64,000 nucleotides of DNA, from contig CAWANG010000002.1 of NCBI GenBank assembly GCA_963783175.1, positions 124,001 to 188,000 on the forward strand. The letters are read 5' to 3'. This DNA comes from Roseiarcus sp963783175. GTDB taxonomy: Bacteria; Pseudomonadota; Alphaproteobacteria; Rhizobiales; Beijerinckiaceae. Below are positions 17,801 to 27,269 of this stretch, in pieces. Numbering within the stretch: position 1 is the stretch's first letter; each line of letters starts with the position of its first letter. Position numbers and translations under genes: made by a program. Below the pieces are notes generated by a model, which was not told the origin of the DNA, searched no databases, and worked only from the letters and a program-made list of their open reading frames with translations.

Positions 17801-19275
17801 CGGGTCGCGAAGCCCTCAGCCAGCATCCGGACGACGGCGTCGAAGTCGTCGCGCGCGAGCGAGCGGAACGGCCAGGCGCGCCGCAACCGATCGTAAAGCG
17901 CGGCTTCCGGCCAGTCCTGCGCCGCGACTTCGGCGACGATCTGCTGGGCGAGCACGTCGAGCGGGCGGTCCGGGATTTGAAGTCTGTCAAGTTCGCCGCG
18001 GCGGACGCTGTCGACGAGGGCGACGCACTCGACGAGATCGTCACGCGAGAGCGGAAAGAGGCGTCCCTTGGGCGTGCCGCCAACGGCGTGGCTGGACCGG
18101 CCGACCCGCTGCAAAAAGGTCGCGATCGAGCGCGGCGAACCGAGCTGACAGACGAGATCAACGTCGCCGATATCGATCCCGAGCTCGAGCGAGGCGGTCG
18201 CGACCAGGGCTTTCAGTTCGCCGCCCTTCAGCCGCTGCTCGGCCGAGAGCCTGAGCTCCTTGGCCATGCTGCCGTGATGCGCGGTGACGGCGCGCTCGCC
18301 GAGCCGCTCCGTAAGTTCGCGAGCGATCCGTTCCGCCATGCGGCGAGTGTTGACGAACACCAGCGTCGTGCGGTGCTCCTCGATCAGCTCGGCCAGGCGG
18401 GCATAGACTTGGGTCCAGACCTCCGTCGACATGACCGTCTCGAGCGGAGAATCTGGCATTTCCACGCTCAAGTCGCGCGGCCGCTGATGTCCGGCGTCGA
18501 TGGTCGCGACCTCGGCGGCGGGAGCGCCGTCCGCGGCGGCGCCGGCGAGGAAATGGGCGACGGCGCGAATTGGGTTCTGGGTCGCAGAAAGGCCGATGCG
18601 CTGCAGGTGATCGCCGCACAGCGCCGCGAGCCTCTCGAGCGACAACGCGAGGTGGGCTCCGCGCTTGTTCGGCGCGACGGCGTGGATCTCGTCGACGATG
18701 ACCGACCGGGCGGTCGCGAGCATGGCGCGCCCGGACTCGGAGCCGAGCAGAACGTAGAGCGACTCCGGCGTCGTCACCAAGATGTGCGGCGCGCGGCGAC
18801 GCATGCGCTCGCGTTCGGACGCGGGGGTATCGCCCGTCCGGACCCAGGTGCGGATTTCGACCTCCGCAAGCCCGCTTTGGCGCAGCCGCTCGCGGATGCC
18901 GGCCAGCGGCGCCTCGAGGTTGCGATGGATGTCGTTCGACAGCGCCTTCAGCGGCGAAACATAGACGACCTGGGTCGCGTCGGTCAGCCCGCCCTCGAGG
19001 CCTTGCCGCACCAGGTCGTCGATTGCGGCCAAAAACGCCGCGAGCGTCTTGCCCGATCCGGTCGGCGCGGCGATCAGGGTGTGGCGGCCGGCCTTGATCG
19101 CCGGCCACGCTTCGGCCTGGGCGGGCGTCGGCGCGGCGAAGCTGTCGGCGAACCACCCCGCTACCGCGGGATGAAACAGGGTCTGAAAGTTTGCCGGCGA
19201 CCGGGCCGGCGCAGACTCGGCCGCAGCGCCGGTTCGCGTGGCCAGGGTCGGCCCTGATTCGAAGTGGCGCTGCAC
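14857..19275 (-). CDS. lhr: Lhr-type ATP-dependent helicase
   Basis: 1472 residues, the normal length for a long bacterial Lhr. Start is GTG with AAGGAG about 10 bases upstream. Motif I (Walker A) APTGSGKT is at residues 70-77, motif II SVIVDEIHAVAPNKRG near 190, motif III LSATQNP, then ATASLELGIDIGDVDLV and RVGRSSHAVGG of the second RecA domain. The winged-helix and Lhr beta-barrel domains follow to about residue 860, then the long C-terminal extension. Lhr is a superfamily-2 3'-5' DNA/RNA helicase linked to DNA damage repair. The metallophosphatase and ligase genes often beside lhr are absent. A decayed copy of its 3' end lies at 9596-9651. Confidence 0.95.
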   Translation of the reverse strand: MQRHFESGPTLATRTGAAAESAPARSPANFQTLFHPAVAGWFADSFAAPTPAQAEAWPAIKAGRHTLIAAPTGSGKTLAAFLAAIDDLVRQGLEGGLTDATQVVYVSPLKALSNDIHRNLEAPLAGIRERLRQSGLAEVEIRTWVRTGDTPASERERMRRRAPHILVTTPESLYVLLGSESGRAMLATARSVIVDEIHAVAPNKRGAHLALSLERLAALCGDHLQRIGLSATQNPIRAVAHFLAGAAADGAPAAEVATIDAGHQRPRDLSVEMPDSPLETVMSTEVWTQVYARLAELIEEHRTTLVFVNTRRMAERIARELTERLGERAVTAHHGSMAKELRLSAEQRLKGGELKALVATASLELGIDIGDVDLVCQLGSPRSIATFLQRVGRSSHAVGGTPKGRLFPLSRDDLVECVALVDSVRRGELDRLQIPDRPLDVLAQQIVAEVAAQDWPEAALYDRLRRAWPFRSLARDDFDAVVRMLAEGFATRRGRRGALIHRDAVNRILRGRRGARTTALTSGGTIPDTADYQVLLEPENQVIGSVNEDFAIESMAGDIFQLGNASYRIQRVERGTVRVEDAKGQPPNIPFWLGEAPGRTDELSLSVSRLRADIAALLSADRSRASANRWLIDEVGIGEEAALQLVDYLAAAAAAFGSLPTQDAIIIERFFDEAGGMQLVIHAPFGSRINRAWGLALRKRFCRKFNFELQAAATEDNIVLSLTTAHSFELGDVARYLHSNSVRAVLVQAMLDAPMFTTRWRWVAGVALALPRFRSGKKVPPQFLRMQAEDLIAAVFPDQIACAENLVGEREVPDHPLTNQAISDCLHEAMDIDGLERLLARLEAGDIRVVPCDLTEPSLLALEALNARPYAFLDDAPLEERRTQAVMARRWRDPESASDLGRLDPEAIAKVRSEAWPDPVNPEELHDALLWLGSLTEAEARAAPGWSEWLDLLARDKRVTLLQAPQARLWIPAERLNQFKALWPEARLDPEIAPPADQGAATWSRDGALIEILRGRLEGLGPVTPTALTAPLGLEPGAAAGALAALEGEGAILRGRFLPGVNDEQWCDRRLLARIHHNTVRRLRSEIDPVAARDFLRFLFAWQHVAEETRLEGPDSLPATLSALEGFEAPAKAWETEILPARLKGYQASWLDVQCLAGRTAWARLTPPAGANGRARHATPVGATPIALIERRRAPLWMALAPLSGAAPLSGRAEAALDCLKARGAMFFDELADAARLLRPQLEEALGELVALGLASSDSFGGLRALLVPSGHRKPPPGAKRRGRVLSFDIESGGRWSAIGRARESVGGDQSRGEAIEYAARALLRRYGVVFWRLLAQEPGWLPPWRDLLRVYRRLEARGEIRGGRFVAGFSGEQFALPDAVGLLREIRRWPASGQWVSLSGADPLNLIGILTPGQRLSALTANRVVYRDGLPVAALTGGKAQFLTDLESADQWEAEKRLVRSAARGLLADLV

Positions 19276-19432
19276 GCGGTTATCGCTCCTTGATCACGCG
19301 GGTGAAGTTTGGGATCGCCTATATATGGCGCCGGATCGCATTTTGCGCACCCTCGGCCGGGCAGGCTTCGATTGCTTGCCGTAAGCGGCGACTTGCGCCA
19401 AGGCTGCCGCGACCAACGATGAGGACAGCGGA

Positions 19433-20257
19433 ATGACCAGCTATACTCAACCGACTGTCGCCCTCAACGACGGCGCAACCATGCCGCAATTCGGACTTGG
19501 AGTTTTCCAGACGCCGCCCGACGTGACGGAGCAAATCGTGAGGATGGCTGTCGACGAGGGCTATCGCCTCGTCGATACCGCGGCCATGTATCGAAACGAG
19601 GACGGCGTCGGCAAGGCCTTGGCCGGCCGGTCCGAGGTGTTCGTCACGACGAAGCTCGGCAATTCCGATCACGGCTTCGACGAAGCTTTGCGCGCTTTTG
19701 ACGCCAGCATCAGGAGACTGCGCCGGGAGAAGCTGGATTTGTACTTGATCCATTGGCCCCGCCCGCGCTTCAACCGCTATGTCGAAAGCTGGAAGGCCTT
19801 CGTCAGCCTGCAAAAGGAGGGGCGGGTCCGTTCGATCGGCGTCTCGAATTTCAATCGCGACCACCTCGAGCGGATCATCGCCGAGACGGGAGTCACGCCC
19901 GCCGTCAATCAGATCGAGCTTCACCCGCGGTTCCAGCAGAAGGCCCTGCGGGCGTTTCACGATGACCGCGGGATCAAAACAGAATCCTGGAGCCCGCTCG
20001 GCCGGGGCGCCTTGCTCAGCGACGCTGCAATCGTCGACATTGCCGCCAAGCACAGGAAGACTCCGGCGCAAGTCGTCATACGCTGGCACCTCGACAGCGA
20101 CCTGATAGCCATTCCGAAAACGGTGCGCCTCGAGCGGCTGAAGGAGAACATCGGCGCGCTCGGCTTCAGGCTCGACGACGACGACATGCGGCGCATCGAA
20201 GCGCTTGATTCGCCCGATGGCCGGATCGGTCCTGACCCGGCCACGGCGAGTTTCTGA
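19433..20257 (+). CDS. Aldo/keto reductase (2,5-diketo-gluconate reductase type)
   Basis: 274 residues, a complete single TIM-barrel NADPH-dependent oxidoreductase. The tetrad is visible: D48 and Y53 in DTAAMYRNEDGVG, Lys in VTTKLGNSDHG, His in LIHWPRPRF. The signatures FVSLQKEGRVRSIGVSNFN and IPKTVRLERLKENI (cofactor phosphate binding) are intact. It reduces small aldehydes or keto-sugars in the cytosol; the true substrate cannot be read from sequence. It is divergent from lhr (157 bases between starts), with a short unremarkable spacer. Confidence 0.93.
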   Translation: MTSYTQPTVALNDGATMPQFGLGVFQTPPDVTEQIVRMAVDEGYRLVDTAAMYRNEDGVGKALAGRSEVFVTTKLGNSDHGFDEALRAFDASIRRLRREKLDLYLIHWPRPRFNRYVESWKAFVSLQKEGRVRSIGVSNFNRDHLERIIAETGVTPAVNQIELHPRFQQKALRAFHDDRGIKTESWSPLGRGALLSDAAIVDIAAKHRKTPAQVVIRWHLDSDLIAIPKTVRLERLKENIGALGFRLDDDDMRRIEALDSPDGRIGPDPATASF

Positions 20258-20366
20258 TTCCCGCGGTGAATGCAGCCATTGTTGAGACGCTCCAGATATC
20301 GCGGTCGCGCGGCCGTCCTCTCGCGAACCGCGCCGCACTTTGCGGCAACGCGCCCCTTGCATTGGG

Positions 20367-23300
20367 TCAGCCATGCCGCCTGGCGTCTACGAAAGGCGCG
20401 GGAGCGGCGCGCGCTCCTGGTGACGCAAACCGACTAAGCTTGTCCATGTAGATATAAACAATCGGCGTAGTGAAGAGCGTGAGCAACTGAGACACCAGCA
20501 ATCCGCCGACGATCGCATAGCCGAGCGGCTGGCGGATTTCGGACCCGGTTCCTGTTCCGAGCATGAGCGGAACGCCGCCGAACAGCGCGCACATGGTCGT
20601 CATCAGGATAGGCCGGAAGCGGAGGAGGCAGGCATGATGGATCGCGTCTTCAGAGGTCAATCCGCGATCGCGCTGCTCTTCGAGCGCAACGTCGACGAGC
20701 ATGATGCCGTTCTTCTTTACGATGCCGATTAGGAGGATAATCCCGATAATGCCGATCACGTCGAGCGGACGGCCGACCAGCATCAACGTGATCAGCGCGC
20801 CAAGACCCGCCGAAGGCAGCGTCGACAAAATCGTCAAGGGGTGAATGGTGCTCTCATAGAGCATGCCAAGGATGATGTAGACGGCGAACAATGCTGCTAG
20901 GATTAGCGGGGGCGTGCTGCTGAGCGAGCTTTGGAAGGCTTGCGCGTTGCCCTGGAAGCTGGTGGCGATCGATGGCGGAAGTTGAAGATCGGCGGTAGCC
21001 TTTTGCACCGCTGAAACGGCCGCGCCGATCGTCGCGTCTGGCGCGAGATTGAAGCTCAGCGTGACCGAGGGAAACTGACCCTGGTGATTGACGACGACCG
21101 GGGCCACGGCCGGAATCAGGCTAGCGATCTGGCTCAGGGGCACCATTGTGCCGTTCTGCGAGAGGACGTAGATGCGTTGCAGCGCATTCGGTCCGAGCTG
21201 GTATTGCGGATTGACTTCGAGAATGACGTAATATTCGTTCAGCGCGGTGTAGATCCTCGCGATGTGACGCTGTCCGAAGGCATCATAAAGGGTTGAGTCG
21301 ATCGTCGCGGGCGTGATGCCGAATAACGCGGCGGCCGCGCGATCGATCTGGACGTTGAGGGTGCGCCCCGGCGCTTCCTGGTCGCTGGCGACCGCCGTCA
21401 GTTCGGGCAATTCCTGCAGCTTCGCCATGAGTTTCGGCGCATAGTAATTGAGTTCGTCCTGGTTGATGTCAACCAGGGTGAATTGGTACTGCGTTTTCGA
21501 TAACCGGCTGCCGATGGTAATGTCCTGCGCCGCCTGCATGTAGAGCGTCATGCCCTGCACCTGTTGCAGCGCAGTCGTCAGGCGGGCGATCACCTGATCG
21601 GCCGTTACGTTCCGCTCACCATGGGGCTTAAGGGTGATGAAGACGCGGCCATCATTCTCGGTGACGGTGGGCCCGCCGGGCCCGATATAGCCGACCGCAG
21701 AGGCAACAGCGGGGTCGCGACTGGCAATCTCGAGGATCGCCTGTTGCCGCTGCTTCATTCCGTCGGGCGAGATATCCTGCGCCGCTTCGCTGACGCCCAT
21801 GATGATGCCCGTGTCCTGTTGCGGGAAGAAGCCCTTGGGGATGACGACGAAGAGCCACACAGTCGCGGCGACCGTCGCGAGCATGACGCCAAGCGTGACC
21901 CGGCGATGTCTGAGAGCGACGATGAGTGCGCGATCATAGACGGCCACGAGCCCCGTTAAGAACGCTTCGAGCGCGCGGGAGACCCGCCCCTCTTTCTCAT
22001 GCGCCGCAGCCGTCAGCAATTTCGCGCAGAGCATGGGAGTGAGCGTCAGCGAGACGAGGACCGAGACCACAATCGAGACGGCGACGGTGACGGCGAATTC
22101 CCGAAACAGGAGTCCGACCACGCCCCCCATCAGGAAGAGTGGAATGAAGACCGCGATCAGCGAAATCGAAATCGACAGAATAGTGAAGCCGATCTCGCCG
22201 GCGCCATCGAGCGCCGCCTGCATCGGCGACGCGCCGCCTTCCATATGCCTGCACAATGTTCTCGACCATGACGATTGCGTCGTCGACGACGAAGCCCACC
22301 GCGATCGTGAGCGCCATCAGGGACAGATTGTCGAGGCTGTAGCCCAGGACATACATCACGGCGAAAGTGCCGATGATCGATATCGGGACCGATATCCCGG
22401 GAATGACGGTCGCCCAAAGCTTACGGAGGAAGAGCGCGATGACGCCGACGACGAGGGCGATCGTAAGGAGCAAGGTGAAGCGGACGTCGGCGAGGCTGGC
22501 GGCGATGGTCTGGGTCCGGTCGGAGACGATTTCGACGTCGACGCCCGGCGGCAACGAGGCCCGAAGCTGCGGCAGCGCCTTTTTGATCGCCGCGACGGCT
22601 GACATGACATTGGCGCCGGGCGTCCGGAAAACGGCCAGCAAAACGGCCGGCTGGCCGTTGAGCCAGCCAGCAACCGTCGTGTCCTGGGGCGCCTTGATCG
22701 CCCGCCCGATGTCGCCGACGCGAATCGGCGCCCCGTTGCGATAGGCCACGATCGCGTCGTCAAAGCCCTGGGCGGTCATCAGCTGGTCGTTCGTCTGAAG
22801 CGCGACGGCTTGTTGACCGCCGTAGAGCAGCCCGGTCGGCTGAACCACGGTCAGGTTCGCGAGGGCGAGCCGAACCGTTTCAAAGTCAAGGTTCATGGCG
22901 GCGAACTGGGCGGGATTGAGCTGGACGCGGATCGCCGGACTTTGGTTGCCGCCGACGGTTACGAGGCCGACCCCAGGGACTTGCGATAGCTTCTGCGCGA
23001 GGATCGAGTAGGCGTAGTCGCTGACCGTCATGATCGGCAGCACGTCGGACGTCAGCGATATCAATAGAATCGGCGTGTCGGCCGGATTGGTCTTGCGATA
23101 GATGGGCAGGCTCAGTAGCGAGGCCGGCAATTGCGCCTGCGTAGCATTGATCGCCGCCTGAACGTCTTCAGCGGCCGAATCGACGGTGCGGCTACGGTCG
23201 AATTGCAGCGTGATCTCGGTGAAGCCCGTACCGCTGCTCGAAGTCATCTGACTCAAGCCGGGGATCTCGCCGAATTGCCGCTCGAGTTGAGTAGCGACCG

Positions 23301-23484
23301 AGGACGCCATCGTTTGAGGGTCCGCTCCAGGCATCTGGGCGGTGACCTGGATCGTCGGCGTGTCGATATTGGGCAAGGCGGCGACAGGAAGCAGAAAGTA
23401 GCTGACGATGCCGAGCGCAAGAACCGCGACCATCATGAGCGCAGTTGCGATTGGCCTGGTGATGAATCCGCTCGAGAGGCTCAT
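20367..23484 (-). pseudogene. RND efflux transporter (MdtB/MdtC-like), frame broken once
   Basis: Two overlapping frames make one inner-membrane RND pump of about 1040 residues. From ATG 23484 the first reads MSLSSGFITRPIATALMMVA through GLSQMTSSSGTGFTEITLQF to VGFVVDDAIVMVENIV, the TM4 proton-relay segment with its two Asp. The frame then leaves the family (GRRRVADAGG) while the next frame continues exactly: RHMEGGASPMQAALDGAGEI to the end at 20367. One extra base within about 22248-22251 (after the GTG of ENIV) explains it. Everything else is intact, including TM segments to the C-terminus. It is translationally coupled to the MFP gene (ATGA overlap). Either a recent pseudogene or a sequence error. 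Confidence 0.85.
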
Positions 23485-24644
23485 GGCAGCATGCCAGCGC
23501 TGGCCGTCGACGGGTTCGGCGCCTCGGATGGCTTCGCCGAAGCGACCAGCGTCCCGGGCGTCAGCCGATACTGGCCCTGCACGACCACGGTCTCGCCGGC
23601 TTTCAGGCCGCTCGAGATCAGCGCGACCGCGTGCAGTCGCTGAGCGACTTCGACTGGGCGAATCGCGACCCGATCGTCGGCGCCGACCACAAACACGAAT
23701 TGCCCCTTGTCGTTCTGCTGCAGGGCGTTCGTCGGAATCGTCAGCGCGTTTTTGACGACCGCGGTGGTGAGGTCGACGTTGACGAACGTACCGGGCCAGA
23801 GCTGACGATGCTCATTCGGAAAGATCGCCTTGAGCTGAATGGTTCCGGACGTCGTGGCCGCCTGGTTGTTGATCGACAGCAGTGTGCCGACATCGAGCTC
23901 CTTCGCGCCGCCTTGATCATAGACGGTCGTCTGAACTGGTCCGCGCGCCTGGGCGGCCTGGATCGAGGCGATATCGTTGGCTGGCAGTATGAACACGACG
24001 CTGATTGGCTGCACCTGCGTCAGAACCACGATGCCGGTCGTGTTAGTTGGTTGGATCAGGTTGCCGATGTCGATCTGCAAGAGGCCGGTCACGCCATCGA
24101 AGGGCGCCCGCAACGTCGTATAGTCTAGCTGGGTCTGGTCGCTGGCGATCAACCCCTTGTCGGTCTCCATGGCGGCAGCGTACTGCGCAACCAGAAACTG
24201 CTGGTCGGCGACCTGCTGCAGAGCGATCGAATTTTCGGCGCCAAGCTTTTGATAGCGCGCGAGATCGGATTCCGCTTGGGCATGAAGCGCGGTGTCCCTG
24301 GCCAATTGTCCTTGCGCTTGCGTCAAAGCCGCCTGGTAGAGACGCGGGTCGATCTTGGCGAGGACGTCGCCTTTCTTGACCGACTGGCCTTCGGTGAAAT
24401 CGACCTCCTCGAGCACGCCCGTCACCTGGCTCACGATCGAGGCCGTATTCAGAGCCTGGACCGTTCCAATCCTGGTGAGCACGATCGGCTCGTCGCGTTC
24501 TTGAACCAATGCGGTGACGACCGGCACGGGCGACGTCGGTGAAACTGCTGAGCGGGGCTGGCCGATGGACCGCCAATAGATGATGGCGAACGTCGCTCCG
24601 CCCAAGACGGCGACGAGCAGCGCCAGTTTCGTGAGCATGCGCAT
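23481..24644 (-). CDS. RND efflux periplasmic adaptor (MFP, MdtA-like)
   Basis: 387 residues. An N-terminal membrane anchor (LALLVAVLGGATFAIIYW) is followed by a Pro/Ser linker, the first lipoyl half (GTVQALNTASIVSQVTGVLE, VKKGDVLAKIDPRLYQAAL), a coiled-coil hairpin (about residues 110-165), the second lipoyl half (LDYTTLRAPFDGVTGLLQID) and the beta-barrel/membrane-proximal domains. The order and length fit MdtA/MexE-type adaptors that join an RND pump to an outer-membrane channel. The stop overlaps the RND start by four bases. No TolC-like gene is next to it, so a distant outer-membrane factor must be shared. Confidence 0.92.
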   Translation of the reverse strand: MRMLTKLALLVAVLGGATFAIIYWRSIGQPRSAVSPTSPVPVVTALVQERDEPIVLTRIGTVQALNTASIVSQVTGVLEEVDFTEGQSVKKGDVLAKIDPRLYQAALTQAQGQLARDTALHAQAESDLARYQKLGAENSIALQQVADQQFLVAQYAAAMETDKGLIASDQTQLDYTTLRAPFDGVTGLLQIDIGNLIQPTNTTGIVVLTQVQPISVVFILPANDIASIQAAQARGPVQTTVYDQGGAKELDVGTLLSINNQAATTSGTIQLKAIFPNEHRQLWPGTFVNVDLTTAVVKNALTIPTNALQQNDKGQFVFVVGADDRVAIRPVEVAQRLHAVALISSGLKAGETVVVQGQYRLTPGTLVASAKPSEAPNPSTASAGMLP

Positions 24645-25070
24645 ACTGACGCTCTTCCCTCACAGCGCAGGGACGCACGCGGAAGGCGCTCGCATCGACC
24701 GCTGGCGTCCGACCGCTCGGCGGCATCTTCTCGAACCTCAAGTTCGAGTCAATCTGTGCGCTCGTTTCACCCGGATATGAAGCCCAGTTTGGCGACGTCT
24801 TCGCGATACTTAGGTGTGACTGACATGGCGCCTTGGTTTGATTCTGAGAAACCAACGCGGGCGCCCGCGGCGACTCAAGTGCAATGGCCCTGCTTGCATC
24901 GCGGCTCTAATTTCGTTCCTGCTGACAGGTCCACGTGGCGTCGGCGCTCATCGTGTGGGGTCGATCATGGTCGCTAGCCTCGATCGTGGCGGCCGCTTGA
25001 AATGACAGCGCGGCTCGATGAACCGCGAACAGGTCTCTCGACCCGCAAGCAACGAGGGAATCGAAAGTCG
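24645..25070. other. Upstream region of the efflux genes; no gene seen
   Basis: About 430 bases between the adaptor gene start and an aldo/keto reductase remnant. Short open frames occur but none has protein texture. The promoter of the efflux pair should be here; I see no clear -35/-10 pair or operator. Confidence 0.5.
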
Positions 25071-25319
25071 GTGACCAGCAAAAGCACTCTTCCGGTTCAG
25101 CGACTTGGGACGACCGACATGCGAATTACCCGCGTGGGCTTCGGCTCGTCGGCGGTTGACGGCGACTGGGGGCTCATCCGCCGGACCAGCACTAGGACAT
25201 TTGCCCGTGTGGCCCCGACGCCTGGAGCGGGGGAGCGGATGGAGCATCTCCCGTTTCCAGCCACCGATCCGGTATACGGTGATGGCGGCTCATTTTGCGA
25301 AGATTTGGCGCCGGCCTGA
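25071..25319 (+). pseudogene. 5' remnant of a second aldo/keto reductase gene
   Basis: A GTG at 25071 with GAGGGA 12 bases upstream starts VTSKSTLPVQRLGTTDMRI then TRVGFGSSAVDGDWGLI, which matches the first strand and loop of the aldo/keto reductase family of the type 'RxLGxTDMxITRVGFGxWAIGGG'. After about 36 residues the likeness stops and the frame ends at 25319 after low-quality sequence. The tyrosine, lysine and histidine of the active site are absent, so it cannot be functional. Only the start of the gene remains; the rest is deleted or unrecognisable. Confidence 0.6.
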
Positions 25320-25438
25320 CGCAATCGCCCTCCATCACCTTGTCCACCGCCACGAGATGGGGTTGACGCGGCGACGACCGCACGGCCCTGCCTGCGATAG
25401 ATCAACACGCCCATCTCCCGCCAACAGTCGGGGCCGGT

Positions 25439-26662
25439 TCAGGCCGGAACGATCGGCGCCTTGGTTTTTCTCAGGGCGTCTGTGAACTGTTGGTCCAACT
25501 CCAGGTGCACTTTCAGAAGCTCGGGCGGCGTCAACGCCAGCCACTGATTCAACGACAGGTCGGCATAGTAGCTGCTCTTGAAAACCTCCAAGAAACGCAA
25601 CGTCGTCGAGCCGGTGTTCTCGACGTAGTGGCCCATGGCGAACGGGACGTAGCCGACATCGCCGCCCTTAAAATCGAACGTTCGCGCCTGGCCGTTTGCC
25701 GCGAACACGCCCATGCGCCCTTGGCCGCTGATGTAATATTGCCATTCGTCGGTATTGGGATGCCAGTGCAGCTCCCGCATTCCTCCCGGCTCGATCTCGA
25801 CGAGGGCCGCCGCGATGTTCTTTGAGGCGGGAAATATGCCGGAATCGGTGATCCGCACCGTTCCGCTCTTGGTCCGGATCGGCTCCTGGGCGAGCATGTG
25901 ATGGCTGAAGGTTTGCGCGACCGGGTCGGCGCCCATAAGTTTGCCCGGACCGAGCGGGCCGGGGACCGGCGCCGCGAAGATGTAGAGCTCGCGCGGATCT
26001 GGCGTATGTCCGAACAGCGTCGCCGGCACGCCGAAATTCTTGCCGAGGACTTCGGAAGGCACATGCTTGAACCAGTCGCTGAGCAGAAACGTGCTGTCCT
26101 CGTCGAAGTCGCCGTCGTCGAACACCAGGAGGAATTCGCAGCCGTCGGAGCCGAGCCCCTGGATCGAATGGGGGACGCCGCCGGGAAAATACCAGAGGTC
26201 GCCAACGCCAACGTCGTCGACGAAGTTGCGCCCTTGGGCGTCGATCGCCGTTATCCGGGCCGTCCCGTAAAGCATGTAGGACCATTCAGCCTGCTTGTGC
26301 CAGTGAAGTTCGCGGACGCCGCCCGCATTGAGCCGCATGTTCACGCCGGCGATAGACTTGGAGACGCCAAGCTCGCGCGCGGTGACCTGACGCGTCCAGC
26401 CGCCGCTCGACTGCCTGACATGCGCGTCCGCGAACGAAAACCTGAGATTGGGCAATGTTCCGGAGTCGGTTGCCGGCGGGTTGAGGAGGTCCGGATTCTG
26501 GCCCTCGCGAACCACGTCGCCCGGGACCGGATCGGTCCCGCCGACGCCCGGCGCCCGGCTCGGCTCGGGCGCCGACTCCGCGGGCTGAGCCGCCGAGGCG
26601 GCCATCACCGCGCCCGCGGCCGCCGCGGTCGAGAGAATATCCCGTCGCGAGAATTCGTTCAT
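25439..26662 (-). CDS. oxdC: Tat-exported oxalate decarboxylase-like bicupin
   Basis: 407 residues. Residues 1-30 have a Tat signal (EFSRRDILSTAAAAGAVMAA). Two cupin domains follow. Cupin 1 has metal ligands H120, H122, E126, H165 (ELHWHKQAEWSYM, PHSIQGL); cupin 2 has H299, H301, E306, H345 (ELHWHPNTDEWQYY, GHYVENTG). The lid over site 1 reads DEDST (187-191), comparable with SENST of B. subtilis OxdC, whose Glu is needed for decarboxylation. So it likely converts oxalate to formate and CO2 in the periplasm with Mn. In family members without that role, oxidase or other activity is possible. It stands alone, between the aldo/keto remnant and tusA. Confidence 0.88.
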   Translation of the reverse strand: MNEFSRRDILSTAAAAGAVMAASAAQPAESAPEPSRAPGVGGTDPVPGDVVREGQNPDLLNPPATDSGTLPNLRFSFADAHVRQSSGGWTRQVTARELGVSKSIAGVNMRLNAGGVRELHWHKQAEWSYMLYGTARITAIDAQGRNFVDDVGVGDLWYFPGGVPHSIQGLGSDGCEFLLVFDDGDFDEDSTFLLSDWFKHVPSEVLGKNFGVPATLFGHTPDPRELYIFAAPVPGPLGPGKLMGADPVAQTFSHHMLAQEPIRTKSGTVRITDSGIFPASKNIAAALVEIEPGGMRELHWHPNTDEWQYYISGQGRMGVFAANGQARTFDFKGGDVGYVPFAMGHYVENTGSTTLRFLEVFKSSYYADLSLNQWLALTPPELLKVHLELDQQFTDALRKTKAPIVPA

Positions 26663-26833
26663 TCATCCTCCCCCAGCGATATTTCCGCGTCGGGCGCGCC
26701 CGGCGATTACCGCATAGTCGTGTTCGCGCCTTCCGCGTGTCAACAGCCGAGGGGATCAAAGCGGCAAGAAGCCAACATCACAATTTCGTTTGCGGGCCGG
26801 ACTTCGCTTTCCGGTTGACAATGCTGCGCGCGA

Positions 26834-27091
26834 TCAATGAGGCGGCGGCCCCGACGCATTCGAGGGCGGCGATTTTTCGATCAGAAACACCATATCCCGC
26901 TCGCCGCGTTCGACGCCCTCCAGCCGGTCGCCCGTCGCTCCGACGAGATGGGGAATGTCGATCGCCGCGAGCGGATCGGTGCAACGCACTTCGAGCCGAT
27001 CGCCGGGCGCGAGCGATTTCAGGGCCTTTCGGGTTCTGAGCGCCGGAAGAGGGCAGTTCAGTCCCGTGAGATCGAGCTTGGTGACGGTCAT
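26834..27091 (-). CDS. tusA: TusA-family sulfur carrier
   Basis: 85 residues; the TusA/SirA fold. The signature LDLTGLNCPLPALRTRKAL carries C13 in the CPxP motif, the cysteine that carries the persulfide. The second helix-strand part (GDRLEVRCTDPLAAIDIP ... MVFLIEK) completes the domain; a short Pro tail follows. Such proteins pass sulfur to tRNA thiolation, molybdenum cofactor enzymes or sulfur metabolism. It is divergent from mobA, which makes a molybdenum-enzyme sulfuration role the most natural reading here, but this is inference. Confidence 0.92.
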   Translation of the reverse strand: MTVTKLDLTGLNCPLPALRTRKALKSLAPGDRLEVRCTDPLAAIDIPHLVGATGDRLEGVERGERDMVFLIEKSPPSNASGPPPH

Positions 27092-27269
27092 GCCCCTTCA
27101 TGCGCCGACGGTCTCGGGAGCGTCAATCGCCGTGCGGGCGCGAGAGTCCTGAGCCCTCGACCGCTGCCAGTTTGTGATAGAAGCGATCGGGGGCCTATGC
27201 TTTTGCCCGCCGTGCTGTTCATGCAATCGAGCCGGCCATGATCGAGACCGAACCTGGCCTGCGCCGAAG

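Noticed and set aside
15964..19257. Long + strand frames (446 and 494 codons) within lhr
   Set aside because: Both are antisense to an intact 1472-residue helicase and show no domain.
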